From Paraburkholderia phenazinium (GTDB lineage Bacteria > Pseudomonadota > Gammaproteobacteria > Burkholderiales > Burkholderiaceae), in NCBI RefSeq assembly GCF_900141745.1, contig NZ_FSRM01000002.1:1116001-1180000 (forward strand): a DNA stretch of 64,000 nt, in the 5' to 3' direction. Each line of letters starts with the position of its first letter. Within the stretch, counting starts at the first letter, position 1. Made by a program: the position numbers and the translations under genes. Under the pieces are notes generated by a model, which was not told where the DNA came from, searched no databases, and was given only the letters and a program-made list of their open reading frames with translations. Positions 42,550 to 50,704 of this stretch are shown here, in pieces.

Positions 42550-43049
42550 CTGATCGTACATGGAAGCTTTTGCTGGCTGGCTCGTTCGTGGTCAACGTCT
42601 TTCTGCTGGGCGGCATTGCGGGCGGTGCGTACGAATGGTTCACCACGCACGACAACGTCGCCAAGGCGCCGCAGCAACGTACGGCGCTGCGCTTCGCGAC
42701 GGATGGGCTTTCGTCCGAGCGTCAGAAGCAGTTCCTCGATGGACTGAAGGAGGCGCGCCGTAACGCTAAGGACTACGCGCGCGAGGCCCGCGAAGGACGT
42801 CACGAAGTGCTGGCGCTGCTGGCCGCGCCGCAATTCGACCGCACCGCGCTCGACGCCGCGTTACAGCGCACGCGCGCAGCCGATATCGCGCAACGTACCG
42901 AAGTCGAAAGCAGCGTGGCCGACTTTGCGACAACGCTCACGCCCGACGAGCGCGTGAAGTTTGCCGAAGGCCTGAAGCAGGCGGGCAACTGGCGTGAACC
43001 GCCGCCTCCGCCACCAAAGGAAAAGCGGCCGGCGAATCAGAATCAATGA
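42546..43049 (+). CDS. Periplasmic metal-sensor-like (CnrX/heavy-metal-resistance family) protein
   Basis: A 167-residue protein with an N-terminal membrane anchor (about 6-28, 'WKLLLAGSFVVNVFLLGGIAGGAYEWF') and a helical periplasmic domain of the heavy-metal-resistance (CnrX/Spy-like) type. Its core is the helical hairpin 'LSSERQKQFLDGLKEARRNAKDYAREAREGRHEVLALLAAPQFDRTALDAALQRTRAAD' in segments, ending with a Pro-rich tail. CnrX-like proteins hold an ECF-regulating anti-sigma factor inactive until they bind metal. His/Met ligands are not conspicuous, so a different signal is likely. It closes the three-gene sigma unit. Confidence 0.8.
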   Translation: MTDRTWKLLLAGSFVVNVFLLGGIAGGAYEWFTTHDNVAKAPQQRTALRFATDGLSSERQKQFLDGLKEARRNAKDYAREAREGRHEVLALLAAPQFDRTALDAALQRTRAADIAQRTEVESSVADFATTLTPDERVKFAEGLKQAGNWREPPPPPPKEKRPANQNQ

Positions 43050-43070
43050 GCGAGACGATCTTCGTCTCGC
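43050..43070 (+). terminator. Terminator-like hairpin after the sigma unit
   Basis: GCGAGACGA (43050-43058), loop TCT, TCGTCTCGC (43062-43070), starting right after the stop codon of the metal-sensor-like gene and followed by an A-rich run. A smaller stem (TTCCG/CGGAA) follows. It may end or attenuate the sigma transcript before the DUF1800 gene. Confidence 0.6.
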
Positions 43071-43153
43071 CCGAATAAAAACTTCCGCCGGTAGCGACGG
43101 AAACCGCGGCGCCGAACGTTTAAAGAAGGTACGCAACGTTCGAAGGAGCGCGC

Positions 43154-44596
43154 ATGATTCCGTCACCCAACGACAATGCCGCGGCAATTGCGCTGAACCG
43201 CTTCGGTCTCGGCGCTCGCCCGGAAGACACGCCGCCCGCCGATCCGAAGCGATGGCTGCTTTCGCAGTTCGATCAATATCAGCCTATGCCCGCGGCATGG
43301 GCGGGCCAGCCGGGTGCGGTCGCGCTCGCGACCCAGTTGGGCGAGCAGCGCATGCAGAATGCGAATGCCAACGCGAATGTCGGTCCCGCTTCTGATGCGA
43401 CCGTCAATCCTGCAGACAAGCAAGCCGCAAAGCAGGCCGCGAACAAGGCGATGCGCGCTGAAATCCGCGATGTTTACCGTACGGCGGTGAATGTGCGCGT
43501 CAATAGCGCGCTGACGAGTTCCACACCGTTCATCGACCGGCTCGTCCATTTCTGGGCGAATCATTTCGCGGTGTCCACTGAAAAGCCGCAAGTCGCGGCG
43601 CTGGCTGGCGCGTTCGAAATGGAAGCAATCCGCCCGCACGTGCTGGGCCGCTTCGACGACATGCTGGTAGCGGTAGAGCAGCATCCTGCGATGCAGATCT
43701 TTCTCGATCAGACGCGCTCGGTCGGTCCCGACAGCATGGCGGCGATGCGTGCGGAGCAACGCAATCCCGACAACAAGCGCGGTCTCAATGAGAACCTCGC
43801 ACGCGAAATCATGGAACTGCATACGTTGGGCGTGCGCAGCGGCTACACGCAAGCCGACGTGACGGAGTTTGCCCGCGCACTGACCGGCTGGAGTGTAGCC
43901 GGCGTGAGGGGGCCGCAGCCAAATGGCGCCGCGCCCGGCAGTTTTGTGTTTCACGAGCAATTGCATGAGCCCGGCTCGCGGACCATCCTGGGGCGCCGTT
44001 ACGATCAGCAGGGCGAGGATCAGGCGCTGGCGGTCCTGCATGACTTCGCAGCGTCGCCCGCTACCGCGCAACATATCGCGAGCAAGCTGGCACGTCATTT
44101 TGTTTCGGACAACCCACCACCCGCGGTTACCGAACGGCTCGCCAATGCGTTCGAGCGCAGCGGTGGCGACCTGCCCACGGTCTATCGCGCGTTGATCGAT
44201 TCGCCGGAGGCCTGGTCTCCGGTGGCGGTGAAATTCAAAACGCCGTGGGAATGGACCATATCTTCGATGCGCGGCCTCGGCTGGCAAGACGTCGGCAACC
44301 TGCAGGGCGCGCCGCTTCTCACGCAACTCGGCGAGCCGGTCTGGCGACCAGGGTCGCCCGCCGGCTACGACGATATCGCCGCGAGCTGGGCCGCGCCCGA
44401 TGCGCTGGTGCGCCGCGTCGAAGTCGCCCAACGCTTCGCTGCGCGTGTTGGCGACCAGCTCGACCCTCGCACTCTCGGCCAGACCTTGCTGGTCGGCTCC
44501 ATCAGTGCGCCGACTGCGACTGCAGTGTCACGCGCTGAGAGCGCTTCGACGGCGATAGCGCTGTTGCTCGTGTCGCCCGATTTTCAACGGAGATGA
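43154..44596 (+). CDS. DUF1800-family protein
   Basis: A 480-residue DUF1800 protein; AAGGAG precedes its ATG. Opening motif 'NDNAAAIALNRFGLGARPED' and the blocks 'LVHFWANHFAVSTEKPQV', 'QHPAMQIFLDQTRSVGP', 'NENLAREIMELHTLGVRSGYTQADVTEFARALTGW' (in parts), and 'ASKLARHFVSDNPPPAVTERLANAFERSGGDLPTVYRALI' are all family signatures. No membrane segment or signal peptide is present, yet DUF1800 and DUF1501 proteins are nearly always encoded as a pair. Their activity is unknown; DUF1501 partners carry Tat signals. It overlaps the DUF1501 gene by four bases. Confidence 0.9.
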   Translation: MIPSPNDNAAAIALNRFGLGARPEDTPPADPKRWLLSQFDQYQPMPAAWAGQPGAVALATQLGEQRMQNANANANVGPASDATVNPADKQAAKQAANKAMRAEIRDVYRTAVNVRVNSALTSSTPFIDRLVHFWANHFAVSTEKPQVAALAGAFEMEAIRPHVLGRFDDMLVAVEQHPAMQIFLDQTRSVGPDSMAAMRAEQRNPDNKRGLNENLAREIMELHTLGVRSGYTQADVTEFARALTGWSVAGVRGPQPNGAAPGSFVFHEQLHEPGSRTILGRRYDQQGEDQALAVLHDFAASPATAQHIASKLARHFVSDNPPPAVTERLANAFERSGGDLPTVYRALIDSPEAWSPVAVKFKTPWEWTISSMRGLGWQDVGNLQGAPLLTQLGEPVWRPGSPAGYDDIAASWAAPDALVRRVEVAQRFAARVGDQLDPRTLGQTLLVGSISAPTATAVSRAESASTAIALLLVSPDFQRR

Positions 44597-45750
44597 ACGC
44601 CATGATGTCCCGTCGCCAGTTTCTCAACTTCGCCGCAGCCGGTGCCGGCGCGATTCTCGTCTCGCCGCACATGGCCTTCGCCAGGGTCGAAACGGACCGC
44701 CGCTTCGTCTTCGTGATCCAGCGCGGTGCCGCCGATGGCCTGAACATCGTGGTGCCGTACGCCGAGCCTTCGTATGCGAGCTTGCGTGGCGCGCTCGCCG
44801 TCGATCCGGCCACGGCGACCAAACTCGATGGCACGTTCGCGCTGCATCCTTCGCTCGCCGAAACCGCGAAGATGTACGCATCGGGCCAGGCGCTGTTCGT
44901 GCATGCCGTGGCCTCGCCGTATCGCGATCGCTCGCATTTCGACGGTCAGAACGTGCTGGAGACGGGCGGCACTTCGGCGTACCAGGTGAAGGACGGTTGG
45001 CTCAACCGTCTGGTTGCGATGATGCCCGCTACGCATGAAAACGCCATCGCGTTTGCGCCGACTGTGCCGATGGCACTGCGCGGCAAGGCCGACGTGACAT
45101 CGTACGCACCCTCGGGTTTACCGCAGGCGCCCGACGATCTGCTCATGCGGGTATCGGACCTTTACAACCAGGACGCGCAACTCAGGCCGTTATGGGAATC
45201 CGCCATGACGGCGCGCGGCCTCGCTGGCGACGCCGGAGCGCGCCAGGACCCCGCCAGCCTTGGCAAACTCGCCGCGAGTTTTCTGTCACGCGACGACGGC
45301 CCACGCATTGCGATGATCGAAACGGGCGGCTGGGACACGCACAGCGCGCAGAACCCGCGTCTCGCGAATCAGCTGAAGGCGCTCGACACGATGCTCGCTT
45401 CCTTGCGCGACGGTCTCGGCCCGCTGTGGGGCAAGACGACGGTGCTGGTGGCTACTGAGTTTGGCCGCACCGCTGCCGCCAACGGTACGGGGGGCACGGA
45501 CCATGGACAAGGATCGGTCGCGATGGTGATGGGTGGCGCCGTGAACGGTGGACGGGTGATCGCCGACTGGCCGGGACTGAAGCCCAACGAGCTGTATCAG
45601 GGACGCGATCTCAGACCCACGACCGGACTGGACGCGGTGATCGCGGGTGCCGCGAGCGAAAGTCTCGGCCTCGATCCGCATCGAACCGCGGCGGCCCTTT
45701 TTACGCAAGCGGGCTCCACGCAGCCCATGACAGGCTTGATCCGTAGCTAG
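44593..45750 (+). CDS. DUF1501-family Tat-exported protein
   Basis: A 385-residue protein. The start at 44593 overlaps the upstream stop; a second ATG at 44602 or 44605, better spaced from GGAG, may be the real start. The N-terminus is a twin-arginine signal (MMSRRQFLNFAAAGAGAILVSPHMAFA). The body carries DUF1501 motifs: 'VFVIQRGAADGLNIVVPYAE', 'SHFDGQNVLETGG', 'MIETGGWDTHSAQN' and 'TEFGRTAAANGTGGTDHGQGSVAMVMGGAVNGG' (in parts), which resemble the sulfatase/alkaline-phosphatase fold with metal-binding Asp/His residues. It is presumably exported to the periplasm with or without DUF1800. Substrate unknown. Confidence 0.9.
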   Translation: MNAMMSRRQFLNFAAAGAGAILVSPHMAFARVETDRRFVFVIQRGAADGLNIVVPYAEPSYASLRGALAVDPATATKLDGTFALHPSLAETAKMYASGQALFVHAVASPYRDRSHFDGQNVLETGGTSAYQVKDGWLNRLVAMMPATHENAIAFAPTVPMALRGKADVTSYAPSGLPQAPDDLLMRVSDLYNQDAQLRPLWESAMTARGLAGDAGARQDPASLGKLAASFLSRDDGPRIAMIETGGWDTHSAQNPRLANQLKALDTMLASLRDGLGPLWGKTTVLVATEFGRTAAANGTGGTDHGQGSVAMVMGGAVNGGRVIADWPGLKPNELYQGRDLRPTTGLDAVIAGAASESLGLDPHRTAAALFTQAGSTQPMTGLIRS

Positions 45751-45804
45751 CACGACGTGTATGCCGCGGATGTGTAGTTGCAGTTCTAAAAACGGGAGAG
45801 TTAT

Positions 45805-46023
45805 ATGACAAAACGATCGACCTTCACTGCTGCCTTGCTTTCTTGCGTGTGCGCTTCATTACTTAGCGCATGTGTCGTTGAGCCGGCGCGGCCACCTGAA
45901 CCTGCGCCGCTGGTCGAAGTGATGCCGGCCGCGCCCGCGCCCGGCTATCACTGGATGAAGGGTCATTACCGCTGGGAAGGCGACCACTGGGTATGGGTGC
46001 ACGGGCACTGGGTCCCGAACTGA
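45805..46023 (+). CDS. WxxGHW-repeat lipoprotein
   Basis: A 72-residue lipoprotein with signal 'FTAALLSCVCASLLSACVV' (lipobox SAC, Cys23) and a mature part ending in the repeat 'GYHWMKGHYRWEGDHWVWVHGHWVPN'. It is related by its repeats to the exported protein at 40846 and by its 'CVVEPARP' start to the tiny lipoprotein at 41244. It follows the DUF1501 gene by 54 bases. The stop codon directly abuts the stop of the convergent DinB gene. Confidence 0.8.
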   Translation: MTKRSTFTAALLSCVCASLLSACVVEPARPPEPAPLVEVMPAAPAPGYHWMKGHYRWEGDHWVWVHGHWVPN

Positions 46024-46548
46024 TCAGCCAGGCTGTTGGAGAGCGCGCGCCGCGCGCTCTTCGCGTGCGTACACGGGCAGATCGGTAACAGGCGCCTTGA
46101 CCGGAATCTGACAAAACATATCCGCAACAAATCCCCGGTGATATGTCGTGTGATTGACGACATGCAGCACCATCTCACTACGCGTCATGGCGCCTTCGCC
46201 GCCACCCACAAACTTGAAGTGCACCGTTTCCTCTGCGTCGTGCGGCGTGAAGGCGTCGCTGCGGGCGATATACCAGTTGTCAATTGCCTGCTGCATTTCG
46301 CGCAACTTCGCTAGCGGCATGGGTTCGCTGAAATTGCGGCTCGAGAAACCGTGCTCCCGCCCTTCGAGGTGGGCACGAAAGATTTCGCCGACGACATAGC
46401 AATGGCTCAATGTATGGACGATGTTGCCAAACACCGTTTCGCGACGCTTGAGTGCTTCGCCGTCCGGCAGCGCGGCGACTGCGTCGAAGATGCGCTGGTT
46501 GGCCCAGCGGTTGTAGCGGGTCAGCATACCGAGAGTGCTTTCGCTCAT
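46024..46548 (-). CDS. DinB-family protein
   Basis: A 174-residue DinB-like four-helix protein. The start at 46548 (MSESTLGMLTRYNRWANQRIFDAV) is chosen because it matches the family N-terminus. The metal-site histidines are visible as 'LSHCYVVGEIFRAHLEG' (first helix bundle) and 'LHVVNHTTYHRGFVADMF' (last helix, HxxxH). DinB proteins are metal-binding and in some cases act as bacillithiol or mycothiol-dependent transferases or in DNA damage; the role here is unknown. It converges with the lipoprotein gene, stop to stop. Confidence 0.87.
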   Translation of the reverse strand: MSESTLGMLTRYNRWANQRIFDAVAALPDGEALKRRETVFGNIVHTLSHCYVVGEIFRAHLEGREHGFSSRNFSEPMPLAKLREMQQAIDNWYIARSDAFTPHDAEETVHFKFVGGGEGAMTRSEMVLHVVNHTTYHRGFVADMFCQIPVKAPVTDLPVYAREERAARALQQPG

Positions 46549-46879
46549 TTCACAAAATCTCCATGCAAGGCTCTCATAATCAAAGAAGGCACTTCTGCCT
46601 TTGAACCTGATATTACGTCCGCTTTCGTTTCTGTGTGTTGGCGCCGGTTCATTTACGTTTTGCATACGACTTGCCTGCAAATACGGCAGCGTATTTTAAA
46701 AAGATCGTTTGGGAGACGATACCTGGTTGATCGGAGTATTGCGGCGGGTTAAGGTCGAACGCGTCCAGAGACGCGTGTGACGGAATCCCCTTAAGTGCGG
46801 GACGAATTCCGCGCACGGCGTCAATAACTAATTGCCATTCCCTACGCTATCAAGCTCGATGGAGCTGGCCGGAGCATTC
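46549..46879. other. 331-bp intergenic region upstream of hpnJ
   Basis: No gene recognised. It contains a short perfect hairpin ACGCGTC/GACGCGT (46759-46765/46770-46776) and an AT-richer part around 46590-46720 that should hold the divergent promoters of dinB and hpnJ. Two or three hexamer-like boxes are present but none is convincing. Confidence 0.4.
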
Positions 46880-48301
46880 ATGAAGACGCTGTTTTTGCAG
46901 GCCCCGTCGTATGACGGTTTCGATGGCGGCGCGGGGTCGCGCTATCAGGCGAAGCGTGAGATCCGTTCGTTCTGGTATCCGACGTGGCTCGCTCAGCCCG
47001 CGGCGCTGGTGCCGGATAGCCGCGTGCTCGACGCGCCGGCGGATGGTCTTTCGGTAGAGGCTTCGCTCGATATCGCGCAGCAGTATGACCTCGTCATCAT
47101 TCACACGAGTACGCCGTCGTTCCCTACGGATGCGATGTTTGCGCAGGATCTGAAGAAGCGCAAACCGTCGATGATGATCGGCATGGTGGGCGCAAAGGTC
47201 GCCGTCGATCCGCACAACTCGCTGACCGCAAGCGAAGCGATCGATTTCGTCTGCCGTGAAGAATTCGATTTCACCTGCCAGGAAGTGGCGGCGGGCAAAC
47301 CGCTCGCGCAGATCCAGGGCTTGAGCTATCGCGCTGCGGACGGTTCGATCGAGCACAACGAGGCGCGCGCGATCCTCGAGAACATGGATGAACTGCCTTT
47401 TGTAGCACCCGTCTACAAGCGCGACCTGAAAATCGAAAATTACTTCATCGGTTATCTGAAGCATCCATACGTGTCGATCTACACGGGCCGCGGCTGCCGC
47501 TCGAAATGCACGTTCTGCCTGTGGCCGCAGACGGTGGGCGGTCACCGCTACCGCACGCGCTCGGTAGAGAACGTACTGGAAGAAGTGAAGTGGATCCGCG
47601 ACAACATGCCTGAAGTCAAGGAGATCATGTTCGACGACGACACCTTCACCGACTTCAAGCCGCGCGTCGAAGAGATCGCACGCGGGCTGGGCAAGCTCGG
47701 CGTGACATGGTCCTGCAACGCGAAAGCGAACGTGCCGTATGCGACGCTGAAGATCATGAAGGAAAACGGCCTGCGTCTGCTGCTGGTGGGCTATGAATCG
47801 GGCGATGACCAGATCCTGCTGAACATCAAGAAGGGCTTGCGCACAGACATCGCACGACGCTTCAGCGAAGACTGCCGCAAGCTCGACATCAAGATCCACG
47901 GCACCTTCATCCTTGGGCTGCCGGGCGAGACGCAGGCGACGATCGAAAAGACGATCGAGTACGCAAAGGAAATCAACCCGCACACGATCCAGGTGTCGCT
48001 CGCGGCACCCTATCCGGGCACGACGCTCTACAACCAGGCCGTAGAAAACGGCTGGCTGCAGGAGAACAAGGTGATCAACCTGGTGAGCAAGGAAGGGGTG
48101 CAGCTCGCGGCGATCGGTTATCCGCATCTGTCGCGCGAAGAGATCTATCACCACGTCGAGAGCTTCTACAAGCGCTTCTATTTCCGGCCCTCGAAGATCT
48201 GGGAGATCGTGCGCGAGATGTTGCTGAGCTGGGACATGATGAAGCGGCGTCTGCGCGAAGGCGTGGAGTTTTTCCGCTTCCTGCGCGCTCACGAAGCATA
48301 A
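46880..48301 (+). CDS. hpnJ: Hopanoid biosynthesis radical SAM protein HpnJ
   Basis: A 473-residue B12-binding-type radical SAM enzyme; the ATG at 46880 follows GGAG. The N-terminal part ('LVIIHTSTPSFPTDAMFAQDLKKRKPSMMIGMVGAKVAVDP', in parts) is the cobalamin-like domain, and the radical SAM cluster motif C-x3-C-x2-C is Cys206, Cys210, Cys213 (GRGCRSKCTFCLW). In Burkholderia, HpnJ contracts the amino-sugar of bacteriohopanetetrol glucosamine to the cyclitol ether. It is followed directly by hpnI and hpnL. The usual deacetylase hpnK is not between them. Confidence 0.93.
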   Translation: MKTLFLQAPSYDGFDGGAGSRYQAKREIRSFWYPTWLAQPAALVPDSRVLDAPADGLSVEASLDIAQQYDLVIIHTSTPSFPTDAMFAQDLKKRKPSMMIGMVGAKVAVDPHNSLTASEAIDFVCREEFDFTCQEVAAGKPLAQIQGLSYRAADGSIEHNEARAILENMDELPFVAPVYKRDLKIENYFIGYLKHPYVSIYTGRGCRSKCTFCLWPQTVGGHRYRTRSVENVLEEVKWIRDNMPEVKEIMFDDDTFTDFKPRVEEIARGLGKLGVTWSCNAKANVPYATLKIMKENGLRLLLVGYESGDDQILLNIKKGLRTDIARRFSEDCRKLDIKIHGTFILGLPGETQATIEKTIEYAKEINPHTIQVSLAAPYPGTTLYNQAVENGWLQENKVINLVSKEGVQLAAIGYPHLSREEIYHHVESFYKRFYFRPSKIWEIVREMLLSWDMMKRRLREGVEFFRFLRAHEA

Positions 48302-48344
48302 CGGGCATGTGCCTCTTCCGTCGTTCCGCGCGGAGGGACCAGGC

Positions 48345-49586
48345 ATGAAGCGCCTCGCCTGGCTTGTGTGTCCGATCGCCGTGCTGCTTGCGATCGGGCT
48401 TGTCGAATTCGAAGGGCCTGGGCGCGCAGTGCATCTGATGCTCTCCGCGCTGGCGCTGCTGTGTGGCATGGGTGCTGTGTTCGGTATTGTGTACACGCTG
48501 CTGGCCGGCGCGTTGATCCGACGTTTCTTTGCTCGTACTCCTTCGCAACCCACCAGCTTTCCGCCGGTCACCATCGTCAAGCCATTACATGGCGACGAGT
48601 GGACCTTGCTCAGCAACCTGTCGAGCTTCTGCCATCAGGACTATCCGGGTCAGCTGCAATTCCTGTTCGGCGTGCACGACTCGGAAGATCCTGCGCTGCA
48701 GACCGTAGAACAACTGCGTTTGCTGCATCCCGAAGCGCACATAACGGTTGTGGCCGATGCGCGCCTGTATGGGCCAAACCGCAAGATGAGCAACATCCTC
48801 AACATGCTGCCGGAGGCGCAGCATGATGTGTTGGTCTTTGCGGACAGCGACGTGAGCGTTGGCCCGAGTTATCTGCGCAATGTAATCGGCGAGTTGCAGA
48901 AACCTGGTGTGGGACTGGTCACCTGTGTCTATCGTGGTCAACCGGATCCGGGCTTTTGGCCGCGTCTTTCGGCGAAAGCCACCAACTACCAGTTCCTGCC
49001 TAGCGTCGTGACGGGCCTGGCGTTTGGAATGGCGCGGCCGTGCTTCGGACAGACCATAGCCATGCGGCGCGAGACGCTCGAGAAGATCGGCGGCTTCGCG
49101 CAGTTCGTGCATCACCTCGCGGAAGATCATGCGATCGGCGAAGCAGTGCGGATGATCGGCGAAAAGGTGGTGATTCCGCCATTCACTGTGTCGCATGCCT
49201 GTGTGGAAAGCAGTGCCGCCAAGCTGATTGCGCACGAACTGCGCTGGAGTCGAACAATTCGCATCATCGATCCGATTGGGCACCTCGGCTCGGCACTGAT
49301 TCATCCGCTAGCGTTTGCCTGGCTGACCGTGGCGTTTTCTGGCGGTGCAGCATGGGCATGGCCGCTTGCTGCGGTGGCGCTGCTCGCGCGCCTTGCGCTT
49401 AAAGTCCAGTCCGATCACGCATTGCGGCAAGCGCATCGCGATCTGTGGCTACTACCGTTCTGGGATATCGTATCGTTTTTGATCTTCGTGGCGAGCTTCT
49501 TCTCGACACGGGTGATCTGGCGAGGCTTCAGTTTCAAGGTGGACGGCGATGGTTTGCTATCGCCGGTTCAGGACGAGTCAAGGTAA
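48345..49586 (+). CDS. hpnI: Hopanoid biosynthesis glycosyltransferase HpnI
   Basis: A 413-residue membrane glycosyltransferase of GT2/GT21 type (ceramide-glucosyltransferase-like). The start at 48345 follows CGGAGGGA; earlier in-frame starts are less likely. An N-terminal membrane pair (about 1-50), the GT motif 'PPVTIVKPLHGDEWTLLSNLSSFCHQDYPGQLQFLFGVHDSED', the DxD-like 'LVFADSDVSVGPSYL', the '(Q/R)xxRW'-type 'HELRWSRTIR' and C-terminal membrane segments are all present (read in parts). HpnI adds N-acetylglucosamine to bacteriohopanetetrol. It lies 43 bases after hpnJ. Confidence 0.93.
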   Translation: MKRLAWLVCPIAVLLAIGLVEFEGPGRAVHLMLSALALLCGMGAVFGIVYTLLAGALIRRFFARTPSQPTSFPPVTIVKPLHGDEWTLLSNLSSFCHQDYPGQLQFLFGVHDSEDPALQTVEQLRLLHPEAHITVVADARLYGPNRKMSNILNMLPEAQHDVLVFADSDVSVGPSYLRNVIGELQKPGVGLVTCVYRGQPDPGFWPRLSAKATNYQFLPSVVTGLAFGMARPCFGQTIAMRRETLEKIGGFAQFVHHLAEDHAIGEAVRMIGEKVVIPPFTVSHACVESSAAKLIAHELRWSRTIRIIDPIGHLGSALIHPLAFAWLTVAFSGGAAWAWPLAAVALLARLALKVQSDHALRQAHRDLWLLPFWDIVSFLIFVASFFSTRVIWRGFSFKVDGDGLLSPVQDESR

Positions 49587-49650
49587 TGCGGATTTCTTTG
49601 AAAGGTTGCGTGGGTCTGGAGCTCGACGAGCCGCGCATAGCGGCTACGTG

Positions 49651-50700
49651 ATGAAGCATCTTGGCCGTATTGCCGCGCTGGCGGGGCTGATTGCGTCGCT
49701 GTGGTTAGTTCTGCATGACAACCCCGGCGCAGTGCTTGGACTGATGCGTGCCGCAGGCGCCGGGTTGGTGCTGGCGGGACTGGCCCACGTCCTGCCGATG
49801 CTTGCCAACGCACGTGACTGGCAAAGCCTCATCCGCGGCGCAAACCGCCCGAGCGTTGCGGGCATGTTGCAGCTGGTCTGGATCCGCGAATCGGTCAACA
49901 GCATGTTGCCGGTGGCGCGCATCGGCGGCGAGGTGGTGTCGTTCCGCATGATGCGGCGGCGTGGCCTGCGTGGCTCGACCGCGGCGGCGAGTCTCGTCGT
50001 CGACATGCAACTCACGCTGATCAGCCAGTTGATGTTCACGATGGTGGGCATCGGCTTTCTGTTCGCGCATGCGGCATCCGGCACGCTACGTCTTGCTGCC
50101 GATCTGGCATGGGGCATTGTCGCGCTCACACCGCTACTGGTGCTGTTTTCGCTGGTGCAGCATGCAAGCCCGTTCGAACGCATCACCCGTGTGCTCAACC
50201 GTGCAACCAGCGGCAAGCTGGCCGCGCTCGTTGGTCAGTCGGCGCAGATCGATCAGTCGATCAAACTGATCTGGCGCCGCCGTGGTGTGGTGCTGCGTTA
50301 CCTCTTCTTCTGGCAACCTTTGCAGTGCGTATTGACCGCGCTGGAGATCTGGCTCGCGGTGCATTTTCTTGGCGCGCAGGTGAGTTTCACCGAGGCGGTA
50401 GTGATCGAATCGCTGATCCAGGCGGTTAGCAGTGCGGCCTTTTTTGTGCCCGGAGGCCTTGGGGTGCAGGAAGGCGGGTTCATTCTGATCGGCGGGGCAC
50501 TCGGTCTCGATCCTTCAACCTGCCTCGCACTCGCGGGCGCGCGACGGATTCGCGATCTGCTGATTTTCGTGCCGGGACTGTTTGCCTGGCAGATTGCCGA
50601 GTCTTCCGGTGAGGCGCACGGCCGACTGGTCCGCGCGCTATCTTCGACTACGAGGACGACAGCTGCAGCCAGCCAGGGCCACGAAGTCAAGAAGTCCTGA
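49651..50700 (+). CDS. hpnL: Hopanoid-associated membrane protein HpnL (lysylphosphatidylglycerol synthase TM-like)
   Basis: A 349-residue polytopic membrane protein with about eight hydrophobic segments. 'LVWIRESVNSMLPVARIGGEVVSFRMMRRRGLRGSTAAASLVVD' and 'GLGVQEGGFILIGGALGLDPSTCLALAGARRIRDLLIFVPGLF' (in parts) match the HpnL/LPG-synthase transmembrane family. HpnL has been linked to hopanoid transport or membrane assembly rather than synthesis. It starts 64 bases after hpnI, with an ATG at 49651 and a GTG three bases earlier. Its stop lies four bases from the convergent AEC permease stop. Confidence 0.85.
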   Translation: MKHLGRIAALAGLIASLWLVLHDNPGAVLGLMRAAGAGLVLAGLAHVLPMLANARDWQSLIRGANRPSVAGMLQLVWIRESVNSMLPVARIGGEVVSFRMMRRRGLRGSTAAASLVVDMQLTLISQLMFTMVGIGFLFAHAASGTLRLAADLAWGIVALTPLLVLFSLVQHASPFERITRVLNRATSGKLAALVGQSAQIDQSIKLIWRRRGVVLRYLFFWQPLQCVLTALEIWLAVHFLGAQVSFTEAVVIESLIQAVSSAAFFVPGGLGVQEGGFILIGGALGLDPSTCLALAGARRIRDLLIFVPGLFAWQIAESSGEAHGRLVRALSSTTRTTAAASQGHEVKKS

Positions 50701-50704
50701 TGGA

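Noticed and set aside
43163..44431. 420-codon frame opposite the DUF1800 gene
   Set aside because: DUF1800 motifs on the plus strand are unambiguous; the antisense frame has an unusual Arg/His-rich composition.
46850..48616. Long antisense frame across hpnJ and hpnI
   Set aside because: It spans the junction of two recognised genes on the other strand and shows no family features.
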